The notes beneath the pieces were generated by a model. The model had not been told where the DNA came from. It made no database searches and saw nothing but the letters and a program-made list of their open reading frames with translations. Shown here piece by piece: positions 42,179-50,718 of a DNA stretch of 64,000 nt (positions within the stretch are counted from its first letter, which is position 1; each line of letters begins with the position of its first letter). Position numbers and translations under genes: made by a program. Origin of the DNA: Bacteroidales bacterium (GTDB lineage: Bacteria > Bacteroidota > Bacteroidia > Bacteroidales > F082); assembly GCA_030683155.1 (NCBI GenBank), contig JAUXMV010000046.1:1-64000 (forward strand), given 5' to 3'.

Positions 42179-43321
42179 TTATTGAGCGATCTCTTTATAA
42201 AGTTTCAAAACGTCTTCGGCCATTGAATACCAGGAGAATTTTTCTGACTGAACAAATCCGCTGGCAACCAATTGTTTACGATAGTTTTCATCAGACATAA
42301 TTTTTTTCATTGCAGCTGTGATTTCATCTGCTTTATAGGGATCAACAATGCAGGCTGCACCTCCCGAAACCTCAGGCATGCTTGAGGTGTTTGAAGTAAT
42401 TACAGGGCATCCGCAACGCATGGCCTCCAGCATAGGAATGCCAAAACTTTCACGCAGTGATGGGTAAAGAAATATCGAGCAAAGAGAGTAAATGGCTGGA
42501 AGATCGGTATTTACTACATATCCAGTCAGATGAATGTGATTTATCAAATCTTTATCGCCAATTTCGTTAAGAAGACTGTCAAGTGCATTTTTCTCATAAT
42601 CCAGCATTACAAGCTTCAAAGGTTCATTCCCTTCACGCAAATATTTTGAAAATGCTTGTAAAACACCTTTGGTATTTTTTTTAGGGTCAGTATTGCCCAG
42701 AAAAAAGGCATACTTTTCAGGCAGTTGATACCTCTCTTTTATCTTTTTTAAAAAAGTTTCATCTTCCACTGGATGAAAATGTTCACCTACACCATTATAT
42801 ATAGCAACAAGTCTGTTGTCAGATTCAGGAAACCCAAAAAAGTTTTTGATCCTATCTTTTTCAAAATGAGAAACTGTGATGATCTTTTTACTCTTTTTCA
42901 CAATTTTTGGAACAACATAGCGGCGATACATATTGCCAAACTTTTGATACCATGTTCCTCCTTTTTTAAAAATACTGACGCTTTCAAGATAAATAATATC
43001 GTGCAGTGTTACAACCAATGGAATTGAAGTAATTATTGGCGCCGTATTGCTTGTGCAATGAAGAATCTCGCAACCATATTTTTTAGCAGCACGGGGCAAA
43101 GCAACTTGTTCCCAACTAGGGTAGGGGCCTCCTCCAATTTCGATAATATGAAAATTCTCTGTTTCTTGCAGACATGCTTTATCTTCATCTGGCTTGACAA
43201 AAATGAAATATTCGTTTTCCTTGTCAATTTTTTGCAAATTTTTTATGAGCTCGAGAGCAACCATGTCCATGCCGTGCTTTTTAACACGAAATAATCTCTG
43301 ACCTTCAATTCCAATTTTCAT
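42179..43321 (-). CDS. GT4-family glycosyltransferase
   Basis: A 380-residue GT-B enzyme. The acceptor side begins with GIEGQRLFRVKKHGMDMVA. The donor side contains YAFFLGNTDPKKNTKGVL and the retaining-enzyme signature SLRESFGIPMLEAMRCGCPVI (shown in part), with its EX7E glutamates at the E of RES and of MLE. It most resembles mannosyltransferases of polysaccharide pathways, but donor assignment is a guess. Its stop is 34 bases upstream of the next GT start. Confidence 0.9.
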   Translation of the reverse strand: MKIGIEGQRLFRVKKHGMDMVALELIKNLQKIDKENEYFIFVKPDEDKACLQETENFHIIEIGGGPYPSWEQVALPRAAKKYGCEILHCTSNTAPIITSIPLVVTLHDIIYLESVSIFKKGGTWYQKFGNMYRRYVVPKIVKKSKKIITVSHFEKDRIKNFFGFPESDNRLVAIYNGVGEHFHPVEDETFLKKIKERYQLPEKYAFFLGNTDPKKNTKGVLQAFSKYLREGNEPLKLVMLDYEKNALDSLLNEIGDKDLINHIHLTGYVVNTDLPAIYSLCSIFLYPSLRESFGIPMLEAMRCGCPVITSNTSSMPEVSGGAACIVDPYKADEITAAMKKIMSDENYRKQLVASGFVQSEKFSWYSMAEDVLKLYKEIAQ

Positions 43322-43351
43322 GCTTTTGCAGTTTAAATGTTTTTATACGTC

Positions 43352-44560
43352 TTACTTCTTTTTCTTCTTAATTTGGAATGCATTGTAAGTGTGCTTTGTA
43401 TGTATGAATTTCTTGTTCGCTCCGCGAATTTTAAGTAAAGATAACAACATAAATAGAAATCCAACAGGTAAATATAATAATGCTCGAAAAGTTGATGGTA
43501 CATAAAAGCGTGTTGGAATAGAAAGTAGCAATGAAATTACAAGTAGTGAAAAGGTAGCAAACCAACAATATGAACAAATTTGATGATTGAATACAAAGGA
43601 TAAAACAGACAGTAAAAATAGCATTCCCAGCAAAATTATCCGGGGAAGCTGCATGTGTTGATAAGCTTTATTAAAATATTCAATATTTCCATGTTTTAAT
43701 AGTGCTTTTGTAGCTGGGCCAAAATGCATACCGAAATAATGGAATTGAGCAGAAAGCCACCTTCGACGCTGTTGTGTAAAAACTCTTACATTTTGAACCT
43801 TTTCGTCATAAACATAAGCATCATTGATGTATTCGATCTTATTGCCATTGCTTAGGAGATTCAATTCAAGCTCTTTATCAAATCCTCCAACGACTTCAAT
43901 ATCCTGCATTAAGGCTTTAAAAAACTTATAGTCGAATGCCATAGCAGAGCCGATAAGCGCTGATGATAGCCCTAACCTTCTTGGACCTTTTCGAAACAAC
44001 TGATTATTGATTTCTTCACTTATAGCATCAAGAATAGCAAATGAAGTATTTAAATTTTTTGCAATTCGATGACCTTGAACAGCAAGAAAACCATTACATA
44101 GCGCCTGATTCATCTTTGTCAGAAAATCAGATTCCATGATGTTGTCAGCATCAAGAATGCAAACGGCTTGATATTCATTTTCAGGTAAGAGGCGCAGAGC
44201 ATGGTTGATGGCTCTGGTTTTGGTGCTTATTTTAAACTGTTCATCAAACAAAATGACTGGCAATTGCTTCAATTTGTTTATTGTATCTCTTCCAAACTTA
44301 TCAGCAACAATTACAACATCAAATTTATCTTTCGGATAATTTTGTTTTAGAGCTTCTTTCGCAACATCATTTATCACCTCATCTTCCATATATCCGGGTA
44401 TGATAACAGCAAACTTTCTGTTACCTACAGTTTTATTAATTTTCTTTTTTAAAGGCAGAATAGAAGCTACTGAAAAAACGAAAAGATAAATCACTGTTGA
44501 AGCCAGATAAATAAAAAGCACTGCTTGCAAAATATAAAAAAGTGTTTCGATGATGTTCAT
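43352..44560 (-). CDS. Membrane GT2 with QxxRW motif (type A, copy 2)
   Basis: A 402-residue cellulose-synthase-like GT2 with an N-terminal helix (residues 8-34) and two or more C-terminal helices. Motifs are VIIPGYMEDEVIND, CILDADNIM (DxD), GFDKELELNLLS and TQQRRRWLSAQ (QxxRW). The last usually marks processive synthases. The C terminus carries RGANKKFIHTKHTY, matched closely in the paralogue at 45568-46791. It begins 3 bases after the partner GT2 at 44564. Confidence 0.9.
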   Translation of the reverse strand: MNIIETLFYILQAVLFIYLASTVIYLFVFSVASILPLKKKINKTVGNRKFAVIIPGYMEDEVINDVAKEALKQNYPKDKFDVVIVADKFGRDTINKLKQLPVILFDEQFKISTKTRAINHALRLLPENEYQAVCILDADNIMESDFLTKMNQALCNGFLAVQGHRIAKNLNTSFAILDAISEEINNQLFRKGPRRLGLSSALIGSAMAFDYKFFKALMQDIEVVGGFDKELELNLLSNGNKIEYINDAYVYDEKVQNVRVFTQQRRRWLSAQFHYFGMHFGPATKALLKHGNIEYFNKAYQHMQLPRIILLGMLFLLSVLSFVFNHQICSYCWFATFSLLVISLLLSIPTRFYVPSTFRALLYLPVGFLFMLLSLLKIRGANKKFIHTKHTYNAFQIKKKKK

Positions 44561-44563
44561 GAT

Positions 44564-45493
44564 TTAAAGCATTGGGTTTTCATGAATTTCCGGATCAAAT
44601 GTATGGGAAAGATGCCAGCCAACAGCGCGGTAGTAGGCATGAAAAAGATTAAATTTCCCTTTAAGCAGATAAACAAAGGCATTTTTTGGAATTGCAACAA
44701 ACAATTGATATGCAAGACCCATATAGAACAACTTTCCTTCAACATTGCGTCTCATGAAAACGAGACGATTTCTGTTGAGATAATAAATTTTTAGTGTACT
44801 TAGTTTTCCGGTACTAACGGATTCTTTGTGCAAAACAAAGGAATTATGCACATACCAGATGCTGTAGCCTGCTTTTTTAATTCGTTCACACCAATCAGCT
44901 TCCTCATAGTAGAGAAAAAAGATGTACGACATCAAGCCTACTTTTTTTACTACTTCGATTGGAACCATCATAGCAGCTCCGTGAGCATAAAAGGTTTCAG
45001 TATCCTTATCGTATTGTCCTTGATCCTTTTCCCTAAAACCAAAAGCAAAATTGCGCATTGATACATAATTCATCTGAGTATATCCTGCATATTGTATCGT
45101 ATCAGGCTGATAGTAGAACTTTATTTTAGGACTTACAGCACCAATCTGTGGATTATTCTGGAGCTTTTCAACCAATGGTTCCATAAAACCCGCTGGAACT
45201 TCTATATCATTGTTAATAAGTAAGATATACTCTCCTCTGGCTCTCATCAGTCCAAAATTATTTCCGGCAGCAAAACCATAGTTTATTGGGTTTTGAACAA
45301 AAATGATATTTGGGTATCGCTGTTTTATTATGGAAGGATCATCAGTTGGAGATGCATTATCGATAACGATGATTTCGAAGTTGGGGTATGTAATCTTATT
45401 TAGAGATTCGATGAGAGCGCAAGTAACTTCAGCCTGATTATAATTAACAGTAATAATTGAAACTAATGGATATTTTTTTCTGATTGCTGTCAT
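44564..45493 (-). CDS. GT2 glycosyltransferase, rhamnosyl-type (type B, copy 2)
   Basis: A 309-residue GT2 with VSIITVNYNQAEVT, VIDNASPTDDP, GFAAGNNFGL, LLINNDIEVP (DxD-type) and FFLYYEEADWCERIKKAGY, typical of rhamnosyltransferase-like enzymes. It is clearly homologous along its length with the gene at 46788-47726 (for example both have GQYD and LYYEE). The pair with the downstream type A GT2 forms a two-gene cassette that occurs twice. Confidence 0.9.
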   Translation of the reverse strand: MTAIRKKYPLVSIITVNYNQAEVTCALIESLNKITYPNFEIIVIDNASPTDDPSIIKQRYPNIIFVQNPINYGFAAGNNFGLMRARGEYILLINNDIEVPAGFMEPLVEKLQNNPQIGAVSPKIKFYYQPDTIQYAGYTQMNYVSMRNFAFGFREKDQGQYDKDTETFYAHGAAMMVPIEVVKKVGLMSYIFFLYYEEADWCERIKKAGYSIWYVHNSFVLHKESVSTGKLSTLKIYYLNRNRLVFMRRNVEGKLFYMGLAYQLFVAIPKNAFVYLLKGKFNLFHAYYRAVGWHLSHTFDPEIHENPML

Positions 45494-45567
45494 TTCTTAA
45501 ACTGCCGCTTATTTTATAATCCATTTAAATAGAATGAATAAGGCTAAAGTAGCAATAGATCTTGCGA

Positions 45568-46791
45568 TCATTTTTTTTCGAATTTCTCTGTATGGTCATG
45601 TGTAGTATGGATGAATTTCTTAGATGCACCTTTTATCCGCAATAAACTTGTCAACATTAAGATAAACCCATGTGGAATATACAAAAGTGCTTTTAAGAGT
45701 TTCATATTATAAAATTTGCCTGGCGTAGCAATTAAAAGCATAACCACAGCAACCAGAAACATGATTAACCAAACTTTGTAATTGAAAAGAAAAAGCGATT
45801 GAATTGTGTTAAGACTAAGTATCTCAATCAGGAAAGATGTGGATAGAATTATAAAAAGTATTCCTGTTAACAAGATTCTGGGAGGTTGAACCATTTGCAT
45901 CACTTTATCAAAGTAGTCAACGTTTCCATACCTGAGCAAGTGAAATAACCCGTTGAAAAAGTAATTTTTAAAATATTCAAACTGTGCCGCAATCCATCGG
46001 CGTCTTTGATTTACAAATACATCAGATTTTGAAGTTTTTTCATCAAAGATGCGTGCATCATGGAGGTATTCAATTTTATATCCCTGCTTTAAAAGTTTAA
46101 GTTCGACTTCCTTATCTTCACCAACAGAGTCGACAGTAGCCATTGTTTTTTTAAACAAGGCATAATCGATACCCATTCCAGAGCCTATCAGCGCTGAGGA
46201 AAGACCAAGCACACGATGACCTTTACGGAAAATATTGTTGTTTATTTCTTCACTTATAGCATCAAGAACGGCATAATAGGTGTTGGTGTTTTTTGCCATC
46301 CGATGTCCCTGGACTACAAGAAAACCCTGATCAAAAGCTTCATTAATTTTCGAAAGCACGTCGTGAGCCATGATATTATCTGCATCAAGAATCATTGCGA
46401 TATCGTAGTCATCACCAATTTCTTCCATGCATTTGTTGAGGGCTTTAGATTTCTTGCTGATTTCAAAAACAACCTCCACTACTCTTATTGGCAGTGCTTT
46501 AAGTGCTTCTAGCGTTTCAGGTTTAAATGAGTCTGCAATTACAATTACATCGAAAAGTTCGGGAGGGTAATCTTGCTCCAGAGCGTCTCTTGCTACATCA
46601 ACGATAACATTGTCTTCTTTGTAGCCCGGAATTAAAACTGCAAATTTCCGCAGCCGCTTTGCTTTTAAAGGCTTTCTCTTTCTTGCAAAAAGTGATGCAG
46701 CACTAAAGGAGGCAATGTAAACAGTAGCCATTGCCAGATAGGAAAAAAAAATAATTTCAATAACTGTAGCGATAAATCTTATGATAGTCAT
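45568..46791 (-). CDS. Membrane GT2 with QxxRW motif (type A, copy 1)
   Basis: A 407-residue paralogue of the gene at 43352-44560: VLIPGYKEDNVIVD, MILDADNIM, GEDKEVELKLLKQGY and NQRRRWIAAQ in the same order, the same N-terminal helix and the same C-terminal RIKGASKKFIHTTHDH. Its start overlaps the stop of the type B gene by 4 bases (ATGA), showing translational coupling. It is a likely chain-building or repeat-unit enzyme of the polysaccharide. Confidence 0.9.
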   Translation of the reverse strand: MTIIRFIATVIEIIFFSYLAMATVYIASFSAASLFARKRKPLKAKRLRKFAVLIPGYKEDNVIVDVARDALEQDYPPELFDVIVIADSFKPETLEALKALPIRVVEVVFEISKKSKALNKCMEEIGDDYDIAMILDADNIMAHDVLSKINEAFDQGFLVVQGHRMAKNTNTYYAVLDAISEEINNNIFRKGHRVLGLSSALIGSGMGIDYALFKKTMATVDSVGEDKEVELKLLKQGYKIEYLHDARIFDEKTSKSDVFVNQRRRWIAAQFEYFKNYFFNGLFHLLRYGNVDYFDKVMQMVQPPRILLTGILFIILSTSFLIEILSLNTIQSLFLFNYKVWLIMFLVAVVMLLIATPGKFYNMKLLKALLYIPHGFILMLTSLLRIKGASKKFIHTTHDHTEKFEKK

Positions 46792-47726
46792 AATGGTTTT
46801 GGTTTTAGATTGTCATGAACTCCTTTAAAATGGCTTAAATTCCACCACATAGCTTTGAGGTATGCCATAGCAAGATCAAAGCGCCCCTTCAAAGCATAAG
46901 AAAATACAGTTTTAGGCAAAACAATCACATACAAATAGAACAAGCTCAATAGTTTATTAAAACCCTTTGTATTTCTTCTTGCATATAAAACACGTCCACG
47001 ATGAAGATAATAAATCTGAAACGGACTTTCTTTTACAGTTGAAATAGATTCTTTGTGCAGAACCAGTGATTTTCCCTGATAGTAGATTTTATAACCTGCT
47101 TGTTTAATTCTTGAAGCCCAGTCATGCTCTTCATAATATAGAAAAAAGACATCTGTCATCATACCAACCTTTTCGATGACGCTTCTTGGAACAAGCATTG
47201 CAGCGCCAAATATTGATCCTGTTTCACAGGTTATATCATACTGACCACGATCTTTTTCTCCAAACCCAATGGCTTTGTTTCTGATGGTAATCTCGCTAAA
47301 AGGCGTGAAGCCTGCAAACTGAAAAGTATCAGGTGTATGAAAATAGTGAATCTTTGGGCTTACCATTCCAATATTTTCATTCCTCTCTAGAAGTTCAACC
47401 ATAGGCTCAAGAAATCCAGGTTCAACCTCTGTATCGTTGTTAATAAAAAGCAGGTATTTACCTTTCGCTTTTTCAACAGCCACATTATTGCCTCCTGCAA
47501 AACCAAGGTTGATCCCTGTTCTGATAAAATGAACTTCAGGAAATTTTTCCTTGATCACATCAGGATTGTCACTTGGAGATCCATTGTCAACTACAAAAGT
47601 CTCAAGATTTGGATAGGTACATTTCGAAAGAGATGCAAGAAACTCTAGTGTTATGGATGACTGATTATAGTTTACAGTTATTACCGAAACAAGCGGGAGA
47701 ACTGAGGTTGATTCAGCTATTTCCAT
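46788..47726 (-). CDS. GT2 glycosyltransferase, rhamnosyl-type (type B, copy 1)
   Basis: A 312-residue GT2 with VSVITVNYNQSSIT, VVDNGSPSDNP, LGFAGGNN, LFINNDTEVEPGF and FFLYYEEHDWASRIKQAGY. It is the paralogue of the gene at 44564-45493. It is followed with a 4-base overlap by its type A partner. It lies just downstream of the O-antigen ligase/polymerase gene. Confidence 0.9.
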   Translation of the reverse strand: MEIAESTSVLPLVSVITVNYNQSSITLEFLASLSKCTYPNLETFVVDNGSPSDNPDVIKEKFPEVHFIRTGINLGFAGGNNVAVEKAKGKYLLFINNDTEVEPGFLEPMVELLERNENIGMVSPKIHYFHTPDTFQFAGFTPFSEITIRNKAIGFGEKDRGQYDITCETGSIFGAAMLVPRSVIEKVGMMTDVFFLYYEEHDWASRIKQAGYKIYYQGKSLVLHKESISTVKESPFQIYYLHRGRVLYARRNTKGFNKLLSLFYLYVIVLPKTVFSYALKGRFDLAMAYLKAMWWNLSHFKGVHDNLKPKPL

Positions 47727-47770
47727 AATACTAGATTATTTTTTTAAATTATTACCGTCTTTCTACATGT

Positions 47771-49264
47771 TTAAGTGGTATTCTTGGTTGACCAAGGGTT
47801 TAATCCTCTCGAAGATAGATAGACATATTCCCTTTCTAACTGCTGACTAACAAAAATAACTACCCAGCTTAAATAAATCAATATACCAGTTGGCATCTGC
47901 CCAAGAACACCATTTCCGTAACTAGCCCCCATGATTCCGGTGAAACCTGCCATGAGGGCTGAAACAACTCCACGCAGTTCAGGTTCTTTGAGCCGAAACA
48001 TTATTATATATGACCCTTTTATTAAAATATAAGTAAGTATAAATAGGTGTAGAATTAGTCCAATAATTCCTTGCTCTGCCCAAATCTGAACATACCAGCT
48101 ATCAGTTGCAATTTGTGCAAGAAAACCTTGAGGTGAAAAGCGCTGCCCCCAGTCACCAGCACTGCCAATACCGCCTCCGAAAGGTCTGGAAGCAAGATAG
48201 CCAGAAAGAATTCGTCTGTTTTCTAATCTTACAAGGTAGGATTCATCTTCATCAGGCCTGAAGGCAGTACGCATACGTCGTATTTGCGAATTGCCCTCAC
48301 CTATGTAAGTGTAGGCGAAAAAAGCATAAATCAATGCAAGAAAAAAGCCTCCCACAATGACAGCCCTGAAATTTTTACGAAGTAAAATGTAGGTCACTCC
48401 ACCTACCATTGGAACGATCATGGCGCCACGTGTACCGGATATCATCATTCCCCAAAGGCCAGAGACTCCCATAATGGTAAAAAACACTTTGTTATGAAGT
48501 CCTTTTATATTCATGGCAACAATAATACCAACAACACCTGCCGCTCCCTGTGCAGCACCAAATTGTCCGGCATCACTGAAAAATGAAAATGCACGCAATT
48601 CTCCGAAAAGCACATGTGTAACAGCACCTATTGTATCAAGCCAGAATTGTTCTGCAGAGTCAGGACCAATGTATATTTGCTGTAATCCTTTCAAAGTCCC
48701 GAGTATTGAAAAAATACCCCACATGTAAAGAAAAATAATGAGGTATCTTAGCCTGTTAAATATCAAAAGACCAAGAGGAACAAGCAGAAGCATATAAAGA
48801 GAAATACCCCTCATAGCATAAAACCATGAAGTTCTGCTTAGCGCATCGGGATTAAATAGCTGAAGTAACGTATATCCAAACCATAACAAAGCAAGCAAAA
48901 CCAAATCCCTGTTAATTTGATTCCAATTAATCTTTTCATAGAAATATCTAAAAAAGATAGCTACATAAGTCAGGACTAAAAATCCATCAACGCTAAGTCC
49001 AAATGGAACATTACGAATGTATCTTGTCAATCCGATTGCAATAAACCCAAGAATCACAATGGTGTATAGCCCTACTCTGGGGTCATTTAAAAAACGGTTG
49101 AAATATATGATTGCAGGAAACAGCCCTAATAAAGCTAAAGACACAATGAGTCCACCTTTGGCTATAACGTAGCCAAGGAAAACCGCAGCAATAACAAGCA
49201 ACAATATTATTGCAGGATGCTGTAGTTTTTCAGAACCAGTTTTGTCCTTAAGTGATGAAAACAT
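47771..49264 (-). CDS. O-antigen ligase/polymerase family membrane protein
   Basis: A 497-residue multi-span protein with about 11 hydrophobic segments and the Wzy_C-type periplasmic loop GYLASRPFGGGIGSAGDWGQRF (described in part). Such proteins either polymerise lipid-linked repeat units (Wzy) or transfer the polymer to an acceptor (WaaL). With a flippase (49282) and a Wzc-like protein (50719) directly upstream, a polymerase role is likely, though sequence alone cannot separate the two. Confidence 0.85.
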   Translation of the reverse strand: MFSSLKDKTGSEKLQHPAIILLLVIAAVFLGYVIAKGGLIVSLALLGLFPAIIYFNRFLNDPRVGLYTIVILGFIAIGLTRYIRNVPFGLSVDGFLVLTYVAIFFRYFYEKINWNQINRDLVLLALLWFGYTLLQLFNPDALSRTSWFYAMRGISLYMLLLVPLGLLIFNRLRYLIIFLYMWGIFSILGTLKGLQQIYIGPDSAEQFWLDTIGAVTHVLFGELRAFSFFSDAGQFGAAQGAAGVVGIIVAMNIKGLHNKVFFTIMGVSGLWGMMISGTRGAMIVPMVGGVTYILLRKNFRAVIVGGFFLALIYAFFAYTYIGEGNSQIRRMRTAFRPDEDESYLVRLENRRILSGYLASRPFGGGIGSAGDWGQRFSPQGFLAQIATDSWYVQIWAEQGIIGLILHLFILTYILIKGSYIIMFRLKEPELRGVVSALMAGFTGIMGASYGNGVLGQMPTGILIYLSWVVIFVSQQLEREYVYLSSRGLNPWSTKNTT

Positions 49265-49281
49265 AGGTCGATATCATAAGA

Positions 49282-50709
49282 TTACAGGGTTTTTCTTCTT
49301 GATTTTATCAAATTTATAATTGTTTTAAAACCTATCACAAATATAGCTCTTTTATTCAATTGAAGCTCTTTATTCAGATAATAGTAGCCAACTAAGATCC
49401 CAATGATCGTAAAAAGAATTGTTACACCAGCGACTAATTCAAGGGTTTTTACCAAGGTAAATCCATGTGCTAATCTATACGCAACATCAGGTAAATAACC
49501 TTGTGAAACCAAAATAACCCATGATATCCCTATGATAATTGTTGATACCCCAAAAACAGCCAGAATATCTCCAAAGATATTTGCACTAGCCATATAAATA
49601 ACTTTGAAAAAATTTTGCTTTGGTTTATTTACGCTGTCAAGACCAATGCCTATAAATCTGTCGATCGGAAGCAAGAGACCATATATACAGAAAATTCTGA
49701 AAATATTGGCTGTAACCAGATAATCTTTACCTCCCAGTATATAAACAATTTGTTCTGCGAAAATAAATGAGAAAAGCATAACAGGAATCATCAGAAATGT
49801 CATTCCTCCGGCATTCTGATAGAAGATTTCTTTTACTTTTATATAATCTTTATCAATAGCAGCTCTTGACATATTTGGAAATGCTGTTGCGGCAAAACTT
49901 CGAAGTGGGATTTCAATTATCTCTGTTAGTTTAAGCGGAATAGAGTAGAGTGCCACTCCAACAGGGCCCATAAACGGACTAAGTCCGATGATAAAAGCAT
50001 CTGAACTTTTCAGGAGATTACTACCAATAAGCGTTCCTGTTGTATATTTCCCAAAGTCTAAAATAATAAGGTTTGTTTTCCAATTGGCCTGAAACGTATA
50101 GCGAATCCCATCCCAGTTAGAGAAACTTGCAAGTAACGAACTAATAAGATTTGTAAACAAATAAACGTATAGGATTATTTCAATATCATAAGCCATAAAC
50201 ATATTAATTCCTAAAAAAATCATGAAGGTTCCAACATTTATCATCCTTAACCAAAGCATCTTATCAAATTTCATTTTTGCTTGAAGGATGGATTGAGCAT
50301 TATTGAAAGGCAGATTAAAAAACGATAAGACAGGATACCACTTAAAAAACATTGCAAAACCTGAATCGTCAATAATATTTTTAAAAAAGTGATAAATCAA
50401 TATCAGAACAATGGCAATAATTGCTGTAGAAATAAAATTAATCAGGTTATTTGATCCCATAAGTTTCTGGGAGTCAATTTCATTTGCTCCAGAGAGAAAT
50501 CTGATAATTGCTGTGCGGGTTATTCCAAAACGTAGCATATCAATAAATCCACCTGCAGTAAGAAAAAGTACCCATTCACCAAAAACTTCCTGCGATACCA
50601 TGCGTACCAGCATGATAAAACTAAGAAAACCAAATACAGCTACTAAGCCGTTATTTGCCAGCGATAAAAAATTATTGCTGGAAAGCAGTTTTTTAATGAG
50701 ACCATTCAC
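49282..50709 (-). CDS. Oligosaccharide flippase of the Wzx/MATE-like family
   Basis: A 475-residue membrane protein with about 12-14 transmembrane segments. The N-terminal part (LVAVFGFLSFIMLVRMVSQEVFGEWVL, given here only in outline) and the central ITRTAIIRFLSGANE segment fit the polysaccharide transporter (PST) family. It would flip undecaprenyl-linked repeat units to the periplasm. It lies 9 bases after the Wzc-like gene and 17 bases before the polymerase. Confidence 0.88.
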   Translation of the reverse strand: MNGLIKKLLSSNNFLSLANNGLVAVFGFLSFIMLVRMVSQEVFGEWVLFLTAGGFIDMLRFGITRTAIIRFLSGANEIDSQKLMGSNNLINFISTAIIAIVLILIYHFFKNIIDDSGFAMFFKWYPVLSFFNLPFNNAQSILQAKMKFDKMLWLRMINVGTFMIFLGINMFMAYDIEIILYVYLFTNLISSLLASFSNWDGIRYTFQANWKTNLIILDFGKYTTGTLIGSNLLKSSDAFIIGLSPFMGPVGVALYSIPLKLTEIIEIPLRSFAATAFPNMSRAAIDKDYIKVKEIFYQNAGGMTFLMIPVMLFSFIFAEQIVYILGGKDYLVTANIFRIFCIYGLLLPIDRFIGIGLDSVNKPKQNFFKVIYMASANIFGDILAVFGVSTIIIGISWVILVSQGYLPDVAYRLAHGFTLVKTLELVAGVTILFTIIGILVGYYYLNKELQLNKRAIFVIGFKTIINLIKSRRKTL

Positions 50710-50718
50710 AGCAGTTAA

